This document shows positions 33,667 to 41,986 of a stretch of DNA of 64,000 nucleotides, piece after piece (position 1 is the first letter of the stretch; every line of letters begins with the position of its first letter). Both the position numbers and the translations under genes were made by a program. The DNA is from Kocuria sp. (GTDB lineage: Bacteria > Actinomycetota > Actinomycetes > Actinomycetales > Micrococcaceae). The DNA lies in NCBI GenBank assembly GCA_030524035.1, contig JAUNHG010000006.1, forward strand, positions 1-64,000. Direction: 5' to 3'. The notes under the pieces were generated by a model, which did no database searches, had not been told where the DNA came from, and saw only the letters and a list, made by a program, of their open reading frames with translations.

Positions 33667-34818
33667 ATGCTGATTTTGGTTGTCAATTGCGGTTCGTCGT
33701 CCATCAAATACCAAGTTCGTGACATGCCCAAGAGCCCAGATGGCAACGGTGGAGTAGTGGTCACCAAGGGCTTGATTGAAAACATCGGCACGTCAGAAGT
33801 CGCCCATCACACTCAGGCGCTGGACATCCTGGCCCAACGATTGGAAACAGAACTTGGCGAGCGCACCATTGACGCTGCAGGGCACCGTGTGGTGCACGGT
33901 GGTGAGCGTTTTTCCGCACCGGTTATGGTGACCGAGGACATCATCCAGGCTGTGGAAGAGTTATCCCCGCTAGCCCCCTTACACAACCCCGCCCACGCCC
34001 TGGGGCTGCGAGCTATCCAGGCAAAATGGCCGGGCATGCCCCAGGTGTGCGTGTTCGATACCGCGTTCCACCGTTCCATGCCGGAACACGCATGGCGTTA
34101 CGCCTTGCCGGAGGAGTTGTACGAAAAACACGGGGTGCGCCGCTATGGCTTCCACGGAACATCACACGACTTCGTCACTGGGCAAGCCGCTGACTACTTG
34201 GGCGTCCCGCGTCATGAGTTCAATGCTGTGGTGGCGCATTTGGGGAACGGGGCATCGGTGACCGCCATCAAAGATGGTGCATCGTATGACACCTCCATGG
34301 GGTTCACCCCATTGGCGGGATTGATCATGGGCACCCGCAGTGGAGACTTTGATCCTTCGATCATCACCGCCATGCTGCGCGATAACCCCGAGCTCACCGC
34401 GCAGCAGGTAGACGACATGATGAACAAGCACTCCGGTCTTCAGGGCGTTGCCGGGCATTCGGATATGCGTGAAGTAGCCGACGCAGCGACTTCGGGCGAT
34501 CCCCGCGCAGAGCTGGTGCTGACCATGGCTGCCTATCGTCTCGCCAAATATGTGGGGGCCTACCACGTTGCCGTCGGTGGTGCCCAAGCCTTAATTTTTA
34601 CCGCCGGTATCGGAGAAAACTCAGCACCATTCCGGCAGCGGGTGGTAGACCGCCTTGGGGCTTTGGGGGCGGTTTTGGACCCAAAGGCCAACGCCACCCA
34701 CAGCGACCACGTGCGTCGGATTTCTGCCACTGACTCCAGGCTGGACGTACTGGTGGTGCCCACTGACGAAGAGCGCGCAATCGCTGAAGCCACCGTGGAG
34801 TTAGTTAGGGGCCAGTGA
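33667..34818 (+). CDS. ackA: Acetate kinase
   Basis: 383 aa of the ASKHA superfamily. Visible signatures are VVNCGSSSIKYQV at the N-terminus, HRVVHGGERF, FDTAFHRSMPEHAWRYALP, VVAHLGNGASVTAI and MGTRSGDFDPSI. It converts acetyl phosphate and ADP to acetate and ATP, or runs in reverse for acetate uptake. GAAGGAG lies 6 nt before the ATG. It is convergent with the polysaccharide genes, with only 8 nt between, and no hairpin is seen. Confidence 0.97.
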   Translation: MLILVVNCGSSSIKYQVRDMPKSPDGNGGVVVTKGLIENIGTSEVAHHTQALDILAQRLETELGERTIDAAGHRVVHGGERFSAPVMVTEDIIQAVEELSPLAPLHNPAHALGLRAIQAKWPGMPQVCVFDTAFHRSMPEHAWRYALPEELYEKHGVRRYGFHGTSHDFVTGQAADYLGVPRHEFNAVVAHLGNGASVTAIKDGASYDTSMGFTPLAGLIMGTRSGDFDPSIITAMLRDNPELTAQQVDDMMNKHSGLQGVAGHSDMREVADAATSGDPRAELVLTMAAYRLAKYVGAYHVAVGGAQALIFTAGIGENSAPFRQRVVDRLGALGAVLDPKANATHSDHVRRISATDSRLDVLVVPTDEERAIAEATVELVRGQ

Positions 34819-34826
34819 GTAAGCGG

Positions 34827-36089
34827 CTATTGCTGCTGTGTGAGGCTGCGGGTGTGTAAGACATATCCCGTGACCATGGCCGTGGAACGGAACGCTTCAC
34901 TGCCCAGGACCCACCAAGCCACTGCCAGCGCGCTGTCTGCACCGGTGACCCAGGCGCCGCCCACCACCACAACCAGTTGAACTGCGCTGATGCGCATAAA
35001 CCACCGTTCGTAACCACCCAACATCAGCACATTGCTCGTGGCAGACGTCAGAGCATTCATCAGCGTGGCCCCCACCAAAACCACGGACGCCGCCCACGTC
35101 CCCTGGTACTCCTGACCCAACAGGCCCACTAAGGCATCCTCACCTATGACCAGCAGGAAACCCAGCAAGATCACCGGCAGCACCACGGATACCCCAGCAG
35201 CTTCCACCATGAGCTTGCGTAGGACGGTGCGCTCACGCAGCGCCACTGCAATCCTGGGACCGAACACTGTGGTGACGGCGGAAGTTCCCATGGCACCAGC
35301 GGACTGGATGCGCTGGGCGACGTCATACGTACCTGCCGCAGCCAATGATCGAGAGGAGAGAATGAACATGGGGCCACGCACGCATAACGCTGTGAGCGTG
35401 GCACCGAACCCCAGAGGTAGTGCTACACGCCATGGGGTGGGGGGAATCTCCACCCCATGCGCACGGTAATGCGCTAAACGCCGCCCCGGGGTGGGAGAAA
35501 TCCACCACATGCTCAGCGCCACCACCACGAAAGCGGCAGCTTGGCCGGCGATGAGCAGTTGTGGGGCAAATGCTGCGGCAACCAAGGCCGCAATCAGCCC
35601 GAGTACTGGTAGTGCAATAGATTCTAGGAACTGTCCCGCCACGGGCATCTGCCGAGCCATACGCTGCACCATAAACAACCTGGCAAAGGCAGAAGAAGCC
35701 CCCACAACCCAAAAGGCCACGAGCATCCAGCCGGGTTGACCCCACCATGTTGCGACCCCAGCCACAATCACAACGACAACCCCCACTGTCGCCCATATTC
35801 GGGCGACAGTACGAGCGTCACGGCGGGCCAATAAACGGGCCCGCCGCCGACTATTGGACTCCCACAAGGGGGCCTGTTCGCGCATCCCTGAAATGTCCAG
35901 GCCAAAGGTCCCGGCCATTCTGGCCACCAACGCCGTTGACCACAGCAAACCGTTAAGCCCCACATGTTCTACCGTGAACTGCAGAGCCACCACGGCCACT
36001 AAGGCCATCTGTGCCGCTGCCCCACCAATGCGAATGGACAGCACCACCAAGGACTGCAGGCGCGCGCTACCTGCCCCACGACGTATCAC
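34827..36089 (-). CDS. Polysaccharide flippase-like membrane protein (Wzx/MATE-like)
   Basis: 420 aa with 11-12 hydrophobic segments and a short basic N-terminus (MIRRGAGSARLQSL). The MurJ/Wzx-like pattern of paired helices and the setting next to WecG, Wzy-like and glycosyltransferase genes support a lipid-linked oligosaccharide flippase. Individual sequence motifs are weak, so the call rests on topology and context. It begins 2 nt after wecG/cpsF and is the last gene of the minus-strand surface-polysaccharide operon. Confidence 0.7.
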   Translation of the reverse strand: MIRRGAGSARLQSLVVLSIRIGGAAAQMALVAVVALQFTVEHVGLNGLLWSTALVARMAGTFGLDISGMREQAPLWESNSRRRARLLARRDARTVARIWATVGVVVVIVAGVATWWGQPGWMLVAFWVVGASSAFARLFMVQRMARQMPVAGQFLESIALPVLGLIAALVAAAFAPQLLIAGQAAAFVVVALSMWWISPTPGRRLAHYRAHGVEIPPTPWRVALPLGFGATLTALCVRGPMFILSSRSLAAAGTYDVAQRIQSAGAMGTSAVTTVFGPRIAVALRERTVLRKLMVEAAGVSVVLPVILLGFLLVIGEDALVGLLGQEYQGTWAASVVLVGATLMNALTSATSNVLMLGGYERWFMRISAVQLVVVVGGAWVTGADSALAVAWWVLGSEAFRSTAMVTGYVLHTRSLTQQQ

Positions 36090-36091
36090 TG

Positions 36092-36934
36092 CTATTGGGG
36101 ACCCTGATCCGTTGATCGTTCAGCCGCACGTTCTTTTGCTAAGTACCACAGGAACTTGGTGTTACCCACGGCATAACGTTTGAACATCCGTTTGGGCTCC
36201 ATGGCCAGGCGGTACGCCCACTCCATGCCCATTTTTTGCATCACATCCGGAGCGCGTTTGGTCTGTCCGGCAACAACGTCAAAGGAACCGCCAACGCCGA
36301 CACAAACCCCCACCCCCATGGTTTCCCGTTGCCCATAAATGAAGTCTTCCTTCATGGGGGAAGGCACCGCTACGAACAAAATGTCCACATCCAGGCTTCC
36401 GATTTCACGGGCAACATCCTCATCGGTCTTCCCAGACTGACGCCAATAACCATCGTGCTGGCCCACCACATTGGCGCCACGACTCACGAAGTTTTCGGCC
36501 ACGGCATCTAGGACCTCGGGACGGGCACCTAACAGGTAGATGCGTTGCCCCTCTTCCGCTGAAAGATCCACCAAGCGGTTCATCAAGTCAATACCCGCTA
36601 CACGTTCCGGCACCGGGCGGCCCAGCAACTTGGATGCCCACACCACCGACTGTCCATCGGCGCTGACGACATCGGCAGCGTTGAATTCATGGCGTTTGGC
36701 CGGGTTTTCCCTGGCAGACACAATTTTGGCAGCGTTGATCGACAGATGGTTGTGGTACCCACCATCAGCCATGAGGCCCTTGAGCTTATCAACGGTCTGC
36801 TCCATGGTGAGGGGGTCGATCCCCACCCCCAACACATCGCGACGGGACGATGATCTGCCCCGTGAGGGGTAGACCCCCGGCCCTGGGTCCTCATCAACAT
36901 GACCAAATTCGTATTCACGAGCCAACTGACTCAT
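36092..36934 (-). CDS. WecG/TagA/CpsF family glycosyltransferase
   Basis: 280 aa with a disordered N-terminal 35 residues. The family core is clear: VLGVGIDPLTMEQTVDKL, NHLSINAAKIVSARENP, VVSADGQSVVWASKLLG, RVAGIDLMNRL, RIYLLGARPEVLDAVAENF, ILFVAVPSPMKEDFI and GVGVCVGVGGSFDVVAG. Members add N-acetylmannosamine-type sugars to lipid-linked intermediates of teichoic acids or capsules. GGGGGA lies 6 nt before the ATG. The gene overlaps the toroid gene by 20 nt. Confidence 0.93.
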   Translation of the reverse strand: MSQLAREYEFGHVDEDPGPGVYPSRGRSSSRRDVLGVGIDPLTMEQTVDKLKGLMADGGYHNHLSINAAKIVSARENPAKRHEFNAADVVSADGQSVVWASKLLGRPVPERVAGIDLMNRLVDLSAEEGQRIYLLGARPEVLDAVAENFVSRGANVVGQHDGYWRQSGKTDEDVAREIGSLDVDILFVAVPSPMKEDFIYGQRETMGVGVCVGVGGSFDVVAGQTKRAPDVMQKMGMEWAYRLAMEPKRMFKRYAVGNTKFLWYLAKERAAERSTDQGPQ

Positions 36935-37997
36935 TTTTGTTCCCCCATCCGGCCAGAGCCAACGTGGCGTGACCCTGGTTCCATCTCATGTGCGGAAGTC
37001 CCGTCCCCAAATTGCGGAACCCGCCGTCGTCCCCCTGAAGCGACAGGAGGTGCTCCACCGCCGGCTGCGGGTTTGGTATTCCCCAACCCCGGCCCACTGC
37101 ACGGGCCAGAAAACCCACCGTGGTGGCTACGTTGTGTACGTCATGTGAAACGTTTTTGGCGTCTGCGTAGTACAGCGGCAAACCATTCTGATCCAGGCAG
37201 TACTCCGCCCAAAACCGCAAACCATCCTGCATCGCCTGCCCCGTGGTAAACCCTGCTTGATCCAGTGCCCACAGGGAATCGAGGTTGTAAATCGTATGGA
37301 AGCTGTCTATCCATTCCAGCCCGGGTCCGACCCCATATGGCCAGGAACCATCCGGTTGTTGTGCCTCAACCGTCCGGTCAATCGCACTCTGAATCTTGGT
37401 GCGGTCCCCACCCAACATGGCCAAGCTTTCCGCCGCCAGCAAAGATCCGTTATGCACCAGACGGTCTGAGGTGGTGGTGTACCGAAAGTACCCTTCGTGG
37501 AACTGGCCTTCCAACCAACGCTCCACCCCCGGACTTACCTCAGCTAACCGGCCCGTGGCCTGAAACGCACGTAATGCAAACGTCGTAGCCACCACATTGG
37601 GGCTTCCAGCGGGATAAAAAGCCCACCGAGTCTGGACGTCGAATTCATATCCCCAGGGTCCTGCTCCGCGCTCAGCCAGGATTCGATCCACTAACCGTTC
37701 AGCTAACTGGGGGTCCTGATTCAGAACCGCAGCGTGCGCAAAAAGGGCCATGCCCTTGGTCATCCGTACCACCGGGACGTCCGTGATGTCCCGCAGCCAT
37801 TGGCCGGCACGCTTATGCGCCTGAACCCAGGCTTGCCGCGTTCTTCGCCCCTTGAGGTAGGCAGCATAGGGGGAAAGCAAGCCGTCATATGGGTCAGTTC
37901 CAGCGAACACGCGGGTCTGGGCAAACCGGAAAGCCCGCTCCAGGGCATCATCAACAGCGGTGATGACGTCGGGGGCCAATAGTTCTTGTGGTCTCAT
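36915..37997 (-). CDS. Alpha/alpha-toroid (prenyltransferase/squalene-cyclase-like repeat) protein
   Basis: 360 aa, soluble. Repeated helical pairs carry QxDG-W-type turns: QQPDGSWPYG near residue 230 and LQGDDGGFRN near 333, the signature of terpene-cyclase/prenyltransferase-like or glycosidase-like barrels. The DxDD motif of cyclases is not seen. Position between a GT4 and a WecG transferase, with overlaps of 4 and 20 nt, ties it to polysaccharide synthesis, perhaps as a lyase/hydrolase-like or lipid-carrier-handling enzyme. Function is not recognised. Confidence 0.65.
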   Translation of the reverse strand: MRPQELLAPDVITAVDDALERAFRFAQTRVFAGTDPYDGLLSPYAAYLKGRRTRQAWVQAHKRAGQWLRDITDVPVVRMTKGMALFAHAAVLNQDPQLAERLVDRILAERGAGPWGYEFDVQTRWAFYPAGSPNVVATTFALRAFQATGRLAEVSPGVERWLEGQFHEGYFRYTTTSDRLVHNGSLLAAESLAMLGGDRTKIQSAIDRTVEAQQPDGSWPYGVGPGLEWIDSFHTIYNLDSLWALDQAGFTTGQAMQDGLRFWAEYCLDQNGLPLYYADAKNVSHDVHNVATTVGFLARAVGRGWGIPNPQPAVEHLLSLQGDDGGFRNLGTGLPHMRWNQGHATLALAGWGNKNESVGS

Positions 37998-39067
37998 GAC
38001 TTCCTTCCGGTTTCTGCCCAGCTATTCCGGGCTGTTTCCACAGCGTCGTCAAAGACCGGCCGATATTGTTCAAGGGAGTACTCCTGTTCCCAGGAGCGTC
38101 GGGCAGCTTCTGCAATGCGCTGCCTGGTGTCAGGTTCCGTCACCAGTTGCTGGATAGCCTCGGCCAAGGCTTGAGCGTCTCGTACCGGCACCACCAAGCC
38201 GTTAACACCATGGTCGATCACTTCCGGTATGGCACCAACGGGGGTAACAACCGGGGCAAGTCCCCACGCCATACCCTCCAGAAGCGATAGCGGAAGGTTC
38301 TCTCCGTGGCTGGGCAGCACCAAGACGTGGGACTGTGCCAGTTGTTCAGTGACCTGTTCGGCACCCACCCAACCCAAAAGGTCAACACCGTCCATACCGT
38401 CGACGAGTTTGCTGATACTTCCGGTGGGGTCGTTCAGGTCCCCTGCCAACACCAATCTGGAGTGGTCGCTGACGTTGATCCCGCGCCATGCCGCCAATAA
38501 CTCCAACACACCCTTGTGCGAACCCACTCTGCCCACAAACAGCACCCGCACCGGGCCCGAACGCTGCGGGACGACATCTGGGCCAGGAACGGCGTTCGGA
38601 ACAATGGTGACTTTTTCTGGGGACACGTCCATCTGGGTGATAACAAACTGTGCCCAAAATTCTCCCAACACCAACACCCCGGAAGCATGGTGGTATAGGG
38701 AACGAATGATCTTCTGTCCAATACCAGGCAGGCGGTCGTAAAAACGCTGGAATCCACCGCCATGCAGGTGAAGCACATACGGTTTACCGCGCAATCGCAA
38801 CAGCGCGCCCAACGTTACTTTGCGCCACGCGCTCCCCCCGGAGGACAGTGACAGCACGTAGACCGTGGGGTTCTCATCGGACCGTAAACACCTCAACGCC
38901 GCAGCAGCCATGGCGCGTATGCGCGTCACTTTAGACCCCGGAGAGCCCCCGGAGTCCACAAAACTGATGCGCGTTCGGTGCGACTCAGTCTCTTGCAAAT
39001 AGCCGGCCATCACACCCACACCGCCGGCGGAACCGGGCACCGGGCCGATCACTACAACATCAAGCAT
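37994..39067 (-). CDS. GT4-family glycosyltransferase
   Basis: About 357 aa with a GT-B fold. N-terminal VVVIGPVPGSAGGVGVMAGYL is the GxGG acceptor loop. The C-terminal donor domain has VRVLFVGRVGSHKGVLELL and VLVLPSHGENLPLSLLEGMAWGLA (the E-x7-E region, EN...E). It transfers a nucleotide-sugar moiety in surface polysaccharide assembly; sugar unknown. ATG 39067 has AGGTGA 7 nt upstream and overlaps the polymerase gene by 8 nt; GTG 39076 is less likely. Its end overlaps the toroid gene start by 4 nt. Confidence 0.92.
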   Translation of the reverse strand: MLDVVVIGPVPGSAGGVGVMAGYLQETESHRTRISFVDSGGSPGSKVTRIRAMAAAALRCLRSDENPTVYVLSLSSGGSAWRKVTLGALLRLRGKPYVLHLHGGGFQRFYDRLPGIGQKIIRSLYHHASGVLVLGEFWAQFVITQMDVSPEKVTIVPNAVPGPDVVPQRSGPVRVLFVGRVGSHKGVLELLAAWRGINVSDHSRLVLAGDLNDPTGSISKLVDGMDGVDLLGWVGAEQVTEQLAQSHVLVLPSHGENLPLSLLEGMAWGLAPVVTPVGAIPEVIDHGVNGLVVPVRDAQALAEAIQQLVTEPDTRQRIAEAARRSWEQEYSLEQYRPVFDDAVETARNSWAETGRKS

Positions 39068-40478
39068 GTTGATCACCTGCTAACTGCACAGCGCGGGGTT
39101 CAACGGGTGTAGCTGCCGGAGGATTCCTCGTATATGCACCGACTAGCGCGGTGCATATACCGGCTGCCACAAATGGCAAACCAAACATGGGCGGTGAAAC
39201 GAAAATTGGTGCCACAACGGATTCGATCATCAACGACAGGAACCACGCTAGCGTGACGGCCCCGACCCACCGCACGTGACGGCTAGATGCGCCTCGCATC
39301 ATTCGCCACGCCGGAACTACCAGCAAGAACAACGCAGCGGCATAACACAGGCCACCAAGAATCCCCGCTTCAGCGAATGGGGCAGGCCAGAAAGTATCGG
39401 ATAAGAAACCACCAAGTTCACCGGGTCCCATACCGTAAATCCACTGGTAACCACGGTCTTCGTACAACGGACTGTAGTTTTCTGAAGCTGCGAAGGAGCC
39501 ATAGCGGCCAAAGCCCACACCCCACGGAAAACTTAGGACAGCCAGGGCAGCGCCATCGAGAGTCAACAGAACCCGTGCGGTCTCTGAAACATTGGAGGTG
39601 TATTCCTCCACCGTTGCCTGAACCACCTGCGTTAATGTCCCCCACGACAGAATTAGCGCCACGGGCAGCAAAACCACCGCCATGACGTAATACATCGCTT
39701 TAGGCCCGGGTAACACTGCCCGCATACCAAGCGCAGTCACAATGCCAGCAGCAATTGACTTACGCCGGAAGGCAGCAACACACGCCGCCGCTGATGCCAC
39801 CATCAGGACAAAACTCACCACGCCTTTACCCACCAACTGCCGGTAGAGCAGGATGGCCAAAAAGGCCATAGACATCGTGGTACCTAATCCCACAGGGTGA
39901 TCAAATGGACCGCTCAAACTGGAAAAACCGCCGCGTTCGCTCACGGTTTCCACACGCCCGACCACACTGTTCCATGCCTCCGGTGCCGCTGCGTTAATGG
40001 CGGTAATCACCAGAACAAATATGACCACACACGCCCCAAAACGGGCGATGTTGGGAATATCTCGTGGGCTCCAATCCAATTGCGCCACCGCAAACCCCAA
40101 CATGGGACCTTTCAAGAACAGAAAAGCCCCAGTTGCCGTCACACCCAGGGGAACGGCATTAATCACACTGCTGATCAAACCTATGAGCGCAAAGACAAGG
40201 AAGAACCATAGCGCTGGATAAGCACGGATGGTGCCCCGTAAGTAAAGACGACGGCCCGTAAAAAGTAACACCGCCAGTACCACACCGATTTCATCCCCAT
40301 AGCCAAGCGCGGCAACACCGGAAATGGTCTGGATGGTCTGGGAGACCATGATCAGCACAACTAACAAGCCGGCAACAAGCTTGGGGTATTTCAGGGCACC
40401 GAAAAGCAGAGCTGTGGCACCTGCCATGCCAAGCAGCCCTATGGCAGCAAAACTGATGATCGTTGCGATCTCAGCCAC
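39060..40478 (-). CDS. O-antigen-ligase/Wzy-like polymerase membrane protein
   Basis: About 472 aa with 11-12 membrane segments and a large extracellular loop (about residues 325-380, containing GVGFGRYGSFAASENYSPL), the arrangement of Wzy/WaaL-type polymerases. GTG 40478 is preferred because GGGGAAGGGGAG lies 5 nt upstream and it starts directly at a membrane helix; upstream TTG 40574, GTG 40565 and ATG 40556 lack ribosome sites. It is the first gene of the minus-strand operon running to the flippase and diverges from the Wzz-like gene. Confidence 0.82.
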   Translation of the reverse strand: MAEIATIISFAAIGLLGMAGATALLFGALKYPKLVAGLLVVLIMVSQTIQTISGVAALGYGDEIGVVLAVLLFTGRRLYLRGTIRAYPALWFFLVFALIGLISSVINAVPLGVTATGAFLFLKGPMLGFAVAQLDWSPRDIPNIARFGACVVIFVLVITAINAAAPEAWNSVVGRVETVSERGGFSSLSGPFDHPVGLGTTMSMAFLAILLYRQLVGKGVVSFVLMVASAAACVAAFRRKSIAAGIVTALGMRAVLPGPKAMYYVMAVVLLPVALILSWGTLTQVVQATVEEYTSNVSETARVLLTLDGAALAVLSFPWGVGFGRYGSFAASENYSPLYEDRGYQWIYGMGPGELGGFLSDTFWPAPFAEAGILGGLCYAAALFLLVVPAWRMMRGASSRHVRWVGAVTLAWFLSLMIESVVAPIFVSPPMFGLPFVAAGICTALVGAYTRNPPAATPVEPRAVQLAGDQHA

Positions 40479-40574
40479 AGCACTCCCCTTCCCCAAGACG
40501 CCTTGCGCTGCGCAGAACCCCAGTAGGTCCGCCAGTCTCCCCAGACCAGCCCCCATATGACACACTGAGTTCAA

Positions 40575-40934
40575 ACATCAACGCACCCCCAACGGGTTAT
40601 AGCACTCCCGAAATAACTTTTCGGATGCCACAACATCCATGTGCACTGACATGAAAACACTGCAGTAGCAGTGCTCCTCATGGTGACACGAACAGCACCA
40701 TCATTCATACTTACACCTGATGTTGTCCACATAAGTGTTATATAAACCTTAACATGATGTTTTTGCCTAGAAAATCCGACGATAGGAACTTAAGCTTGAT
40801 CCCGGCGGATGACCACGCGCTTATGTGCGTAGGCTGGTCGTGTCATGCTGTCTGGGGTGTCGATTTTTGGGGATCGTCGCAATAGCTCTGTGGACAGACG
40901 TCAAGGTACATCCAGGAATTCGCAGGTATTCAAG
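40575..40934. promoter_or_regulatory. Divergent promoter region between wzy-like and wzz-like genes
   Basis: No gene is supported here. The middle (40700-40780) is AT-rich, with TATATAAA-type sequence at 40739-40746 and TTGTCC at 40723-40728 that could be parts of promoters on either strand, but spacing is not canonical. The 40820-40900 stretch is GC-rich and shows no RNA gene I can recognise. Confidence 0.4.
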
Positions 40935-40955
40935 CCGTCTAGAAAAGCTAGACGG
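40935..40955 (+). promoter_or_regulatory. Leader hairpin next to the Wzz-like ribosome site
   Basis: CCGTCTAG (40935-40942) pairs perfectly with CTAGACGG (40948-40955) around loop AAAAG. The stem ends exactly where the GGGAGGGGGA ribosome site starts, 15 nt before the GTG. It could modulate translation initiation or be a protein-binding site. Confidence 0.5.
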
Positions 40956-40969
40956 GAGGGGGAAGCGCT

Positions 40970-41923
40970 GTGCGCGAGTCATCACCGCACGAAAACAACG
41001 AGATTTCGGCCGCCGAGTTAGGGCATTCACTAAAGCGCCGCTGGTGGTTACCGATTGTGGGGTTAGTTCTAGGACTTCTCCTGAGCCTGACCTTCTCTCT
41101 GTCGCAAGAAACCCAATACAGTTCGGTGACCACCGCGCTCGTCCAAGCCACCAGCGATGAAGACAACGCAACAGATCATTTGGCCGCTGAAGAGCTGGCT
41201 AAATCACGTGTAGCTACCTACCAATCCCTCGGTAACTCAGTGGTGGTAGCAGATGCCGTGAAACGTGATTTGAATCTAAAGACATCAACAGCGGAGCTCC
41301 TGGAATCCGTCCGGGTAGTCGGTAACCCGAACTCCACAGACTTGGAAATCACGGCACAAGCCACCACTCCGGAGCGAGCCGCTGAACTCGCCGACTCCTG
41401 GCGCAGTGCATTAGCCGATGTGTCAGCGGAACCTGCGCCCAATGACAGCATCGAGGTTTTACCGGTCGGTGAGCCCACTGTTCCGGAGCGTCCTGCGGGA
41501 ATTTCCCACCTCTTGATCTACGCCATCGGCGGCGCAGTAGGGCTGTTGCTCGGTATTGTGGCCGCCGTTGCGTGGGGACGCCCTCGTAATCAGGGTTTGG
41601 CAATGGCCGCGGAAACCACTTCTGGGGCTGCAGCCCCTTCAGGAGTTACTGATACCCCACAACCCCAGGTTGCACACGCCAACCCGCAGGAAGAGCGGAC
41701 GTACGACAAACAGCAGCTGGAACAAAAACAGGACTCTGATACCGGGGAAAACCAGCCCATGGCATCTGAAGCTACGGAAATCGACCCCGAAGACTCTGTG
41801 GAGCGGGACGCTACCGACTACGAATCCACCGAAACCGCAGAACGAGGAACATCTGAAGAAGTACGTGCGGATCAGGACTGGCCGGATTTCACCGACCCTG
41901 ACGACCACCATCGCAAGGTGTGA
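40970..41923 (+). CDS. Wzz/YveK-type polysaccharide chain-length/co-polymerase protein
   Basis: 317 aa. A cytoplasmic start leads to TM1 (about 28-47, WWLPIVGLVLGLLLSLTF), an extracytoplasmic helical Wzz domain (about 48-180), and TM2 (about 183-203). A proline preceding TM2 (VPERPAGISH) is typical of the family. The C-terminal 110 residues are acidic and disordered, without a BY-kinase domain or tyrosine cluster. GTG 40970 follows GGGAGGGGGA. It is divergent from the polymerase operon and convergent with the ligase pair. Confidence 0.82.
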   Translation: MRESSPHENNEISAAELGHSLKRRWWLPIVGLVLGLLLSLTFSLSQETQYSSVTTALVQATSDEDNATDHLAAEELAKSRVATYQSLGNSVVVADAVKRDLNLKTSTAELLESVRVVGNPNSTDLEITAQATTPERAAELADSWRSALADVSAEPAPNDSIEVLPVGEPTVPERPAGISHLLIYAIGGAVGLLLGIVAAVAWGRPRNQGLAMAAETTSGAAAPSGVTDTPQPQVAHANPQEERTYDKQQLEQKQDSDTGENQPMASEATEIDPEDSVERDATDYESTETAERGTSEEVRADQDWPDFTDPDDHHRKV

Positions 41924-41926
41924 GGT

Positions 41927-41956
41927 GGGGGGGGCACGTCAACATACCCCCCCCCC
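41927..41956. repeat. G8 and C10 homopolymer tracts forming a G/C hairpin
   Basis: A run of eight G (41927-41934) is followed 12 nt later by ten C (41947-41956). The arms can pair over 8 bp in the transcript of either strand. It lies directly after the Wzz-like stop codon in the convergent gap, so it probably assists termination. Homopolymer length here may vary between cells or assemblies. Confidence 0.7.
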
Positions 41957-41961
41957 ATGGC

Positions 41962-41986
41962 GGCACCTGGGTCAGGCCCAGGTGCC
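41962..41986. terminator. Perfect 10-bp hairpin in the convergent gap
   Basis: GGCACCTGGG (41962-41971) and CCCAGGTGCC (41977-41986) with loop TCAGG. On the minus strand the left arm encodes the last residues of the ligase and the loop holds its stop codon. No T-tract is present. Together with the adjacent G8/C10 element it makes a double hairpin between convergent genes. Confidence 0.6.

Noticed and set aside
41927-41956. Phase-variable contingency tract within a gene
   Set aside because: The runs lie after the Wzz-like stop codon and outside the ligase gene, so length changes would not switch a reading frame.
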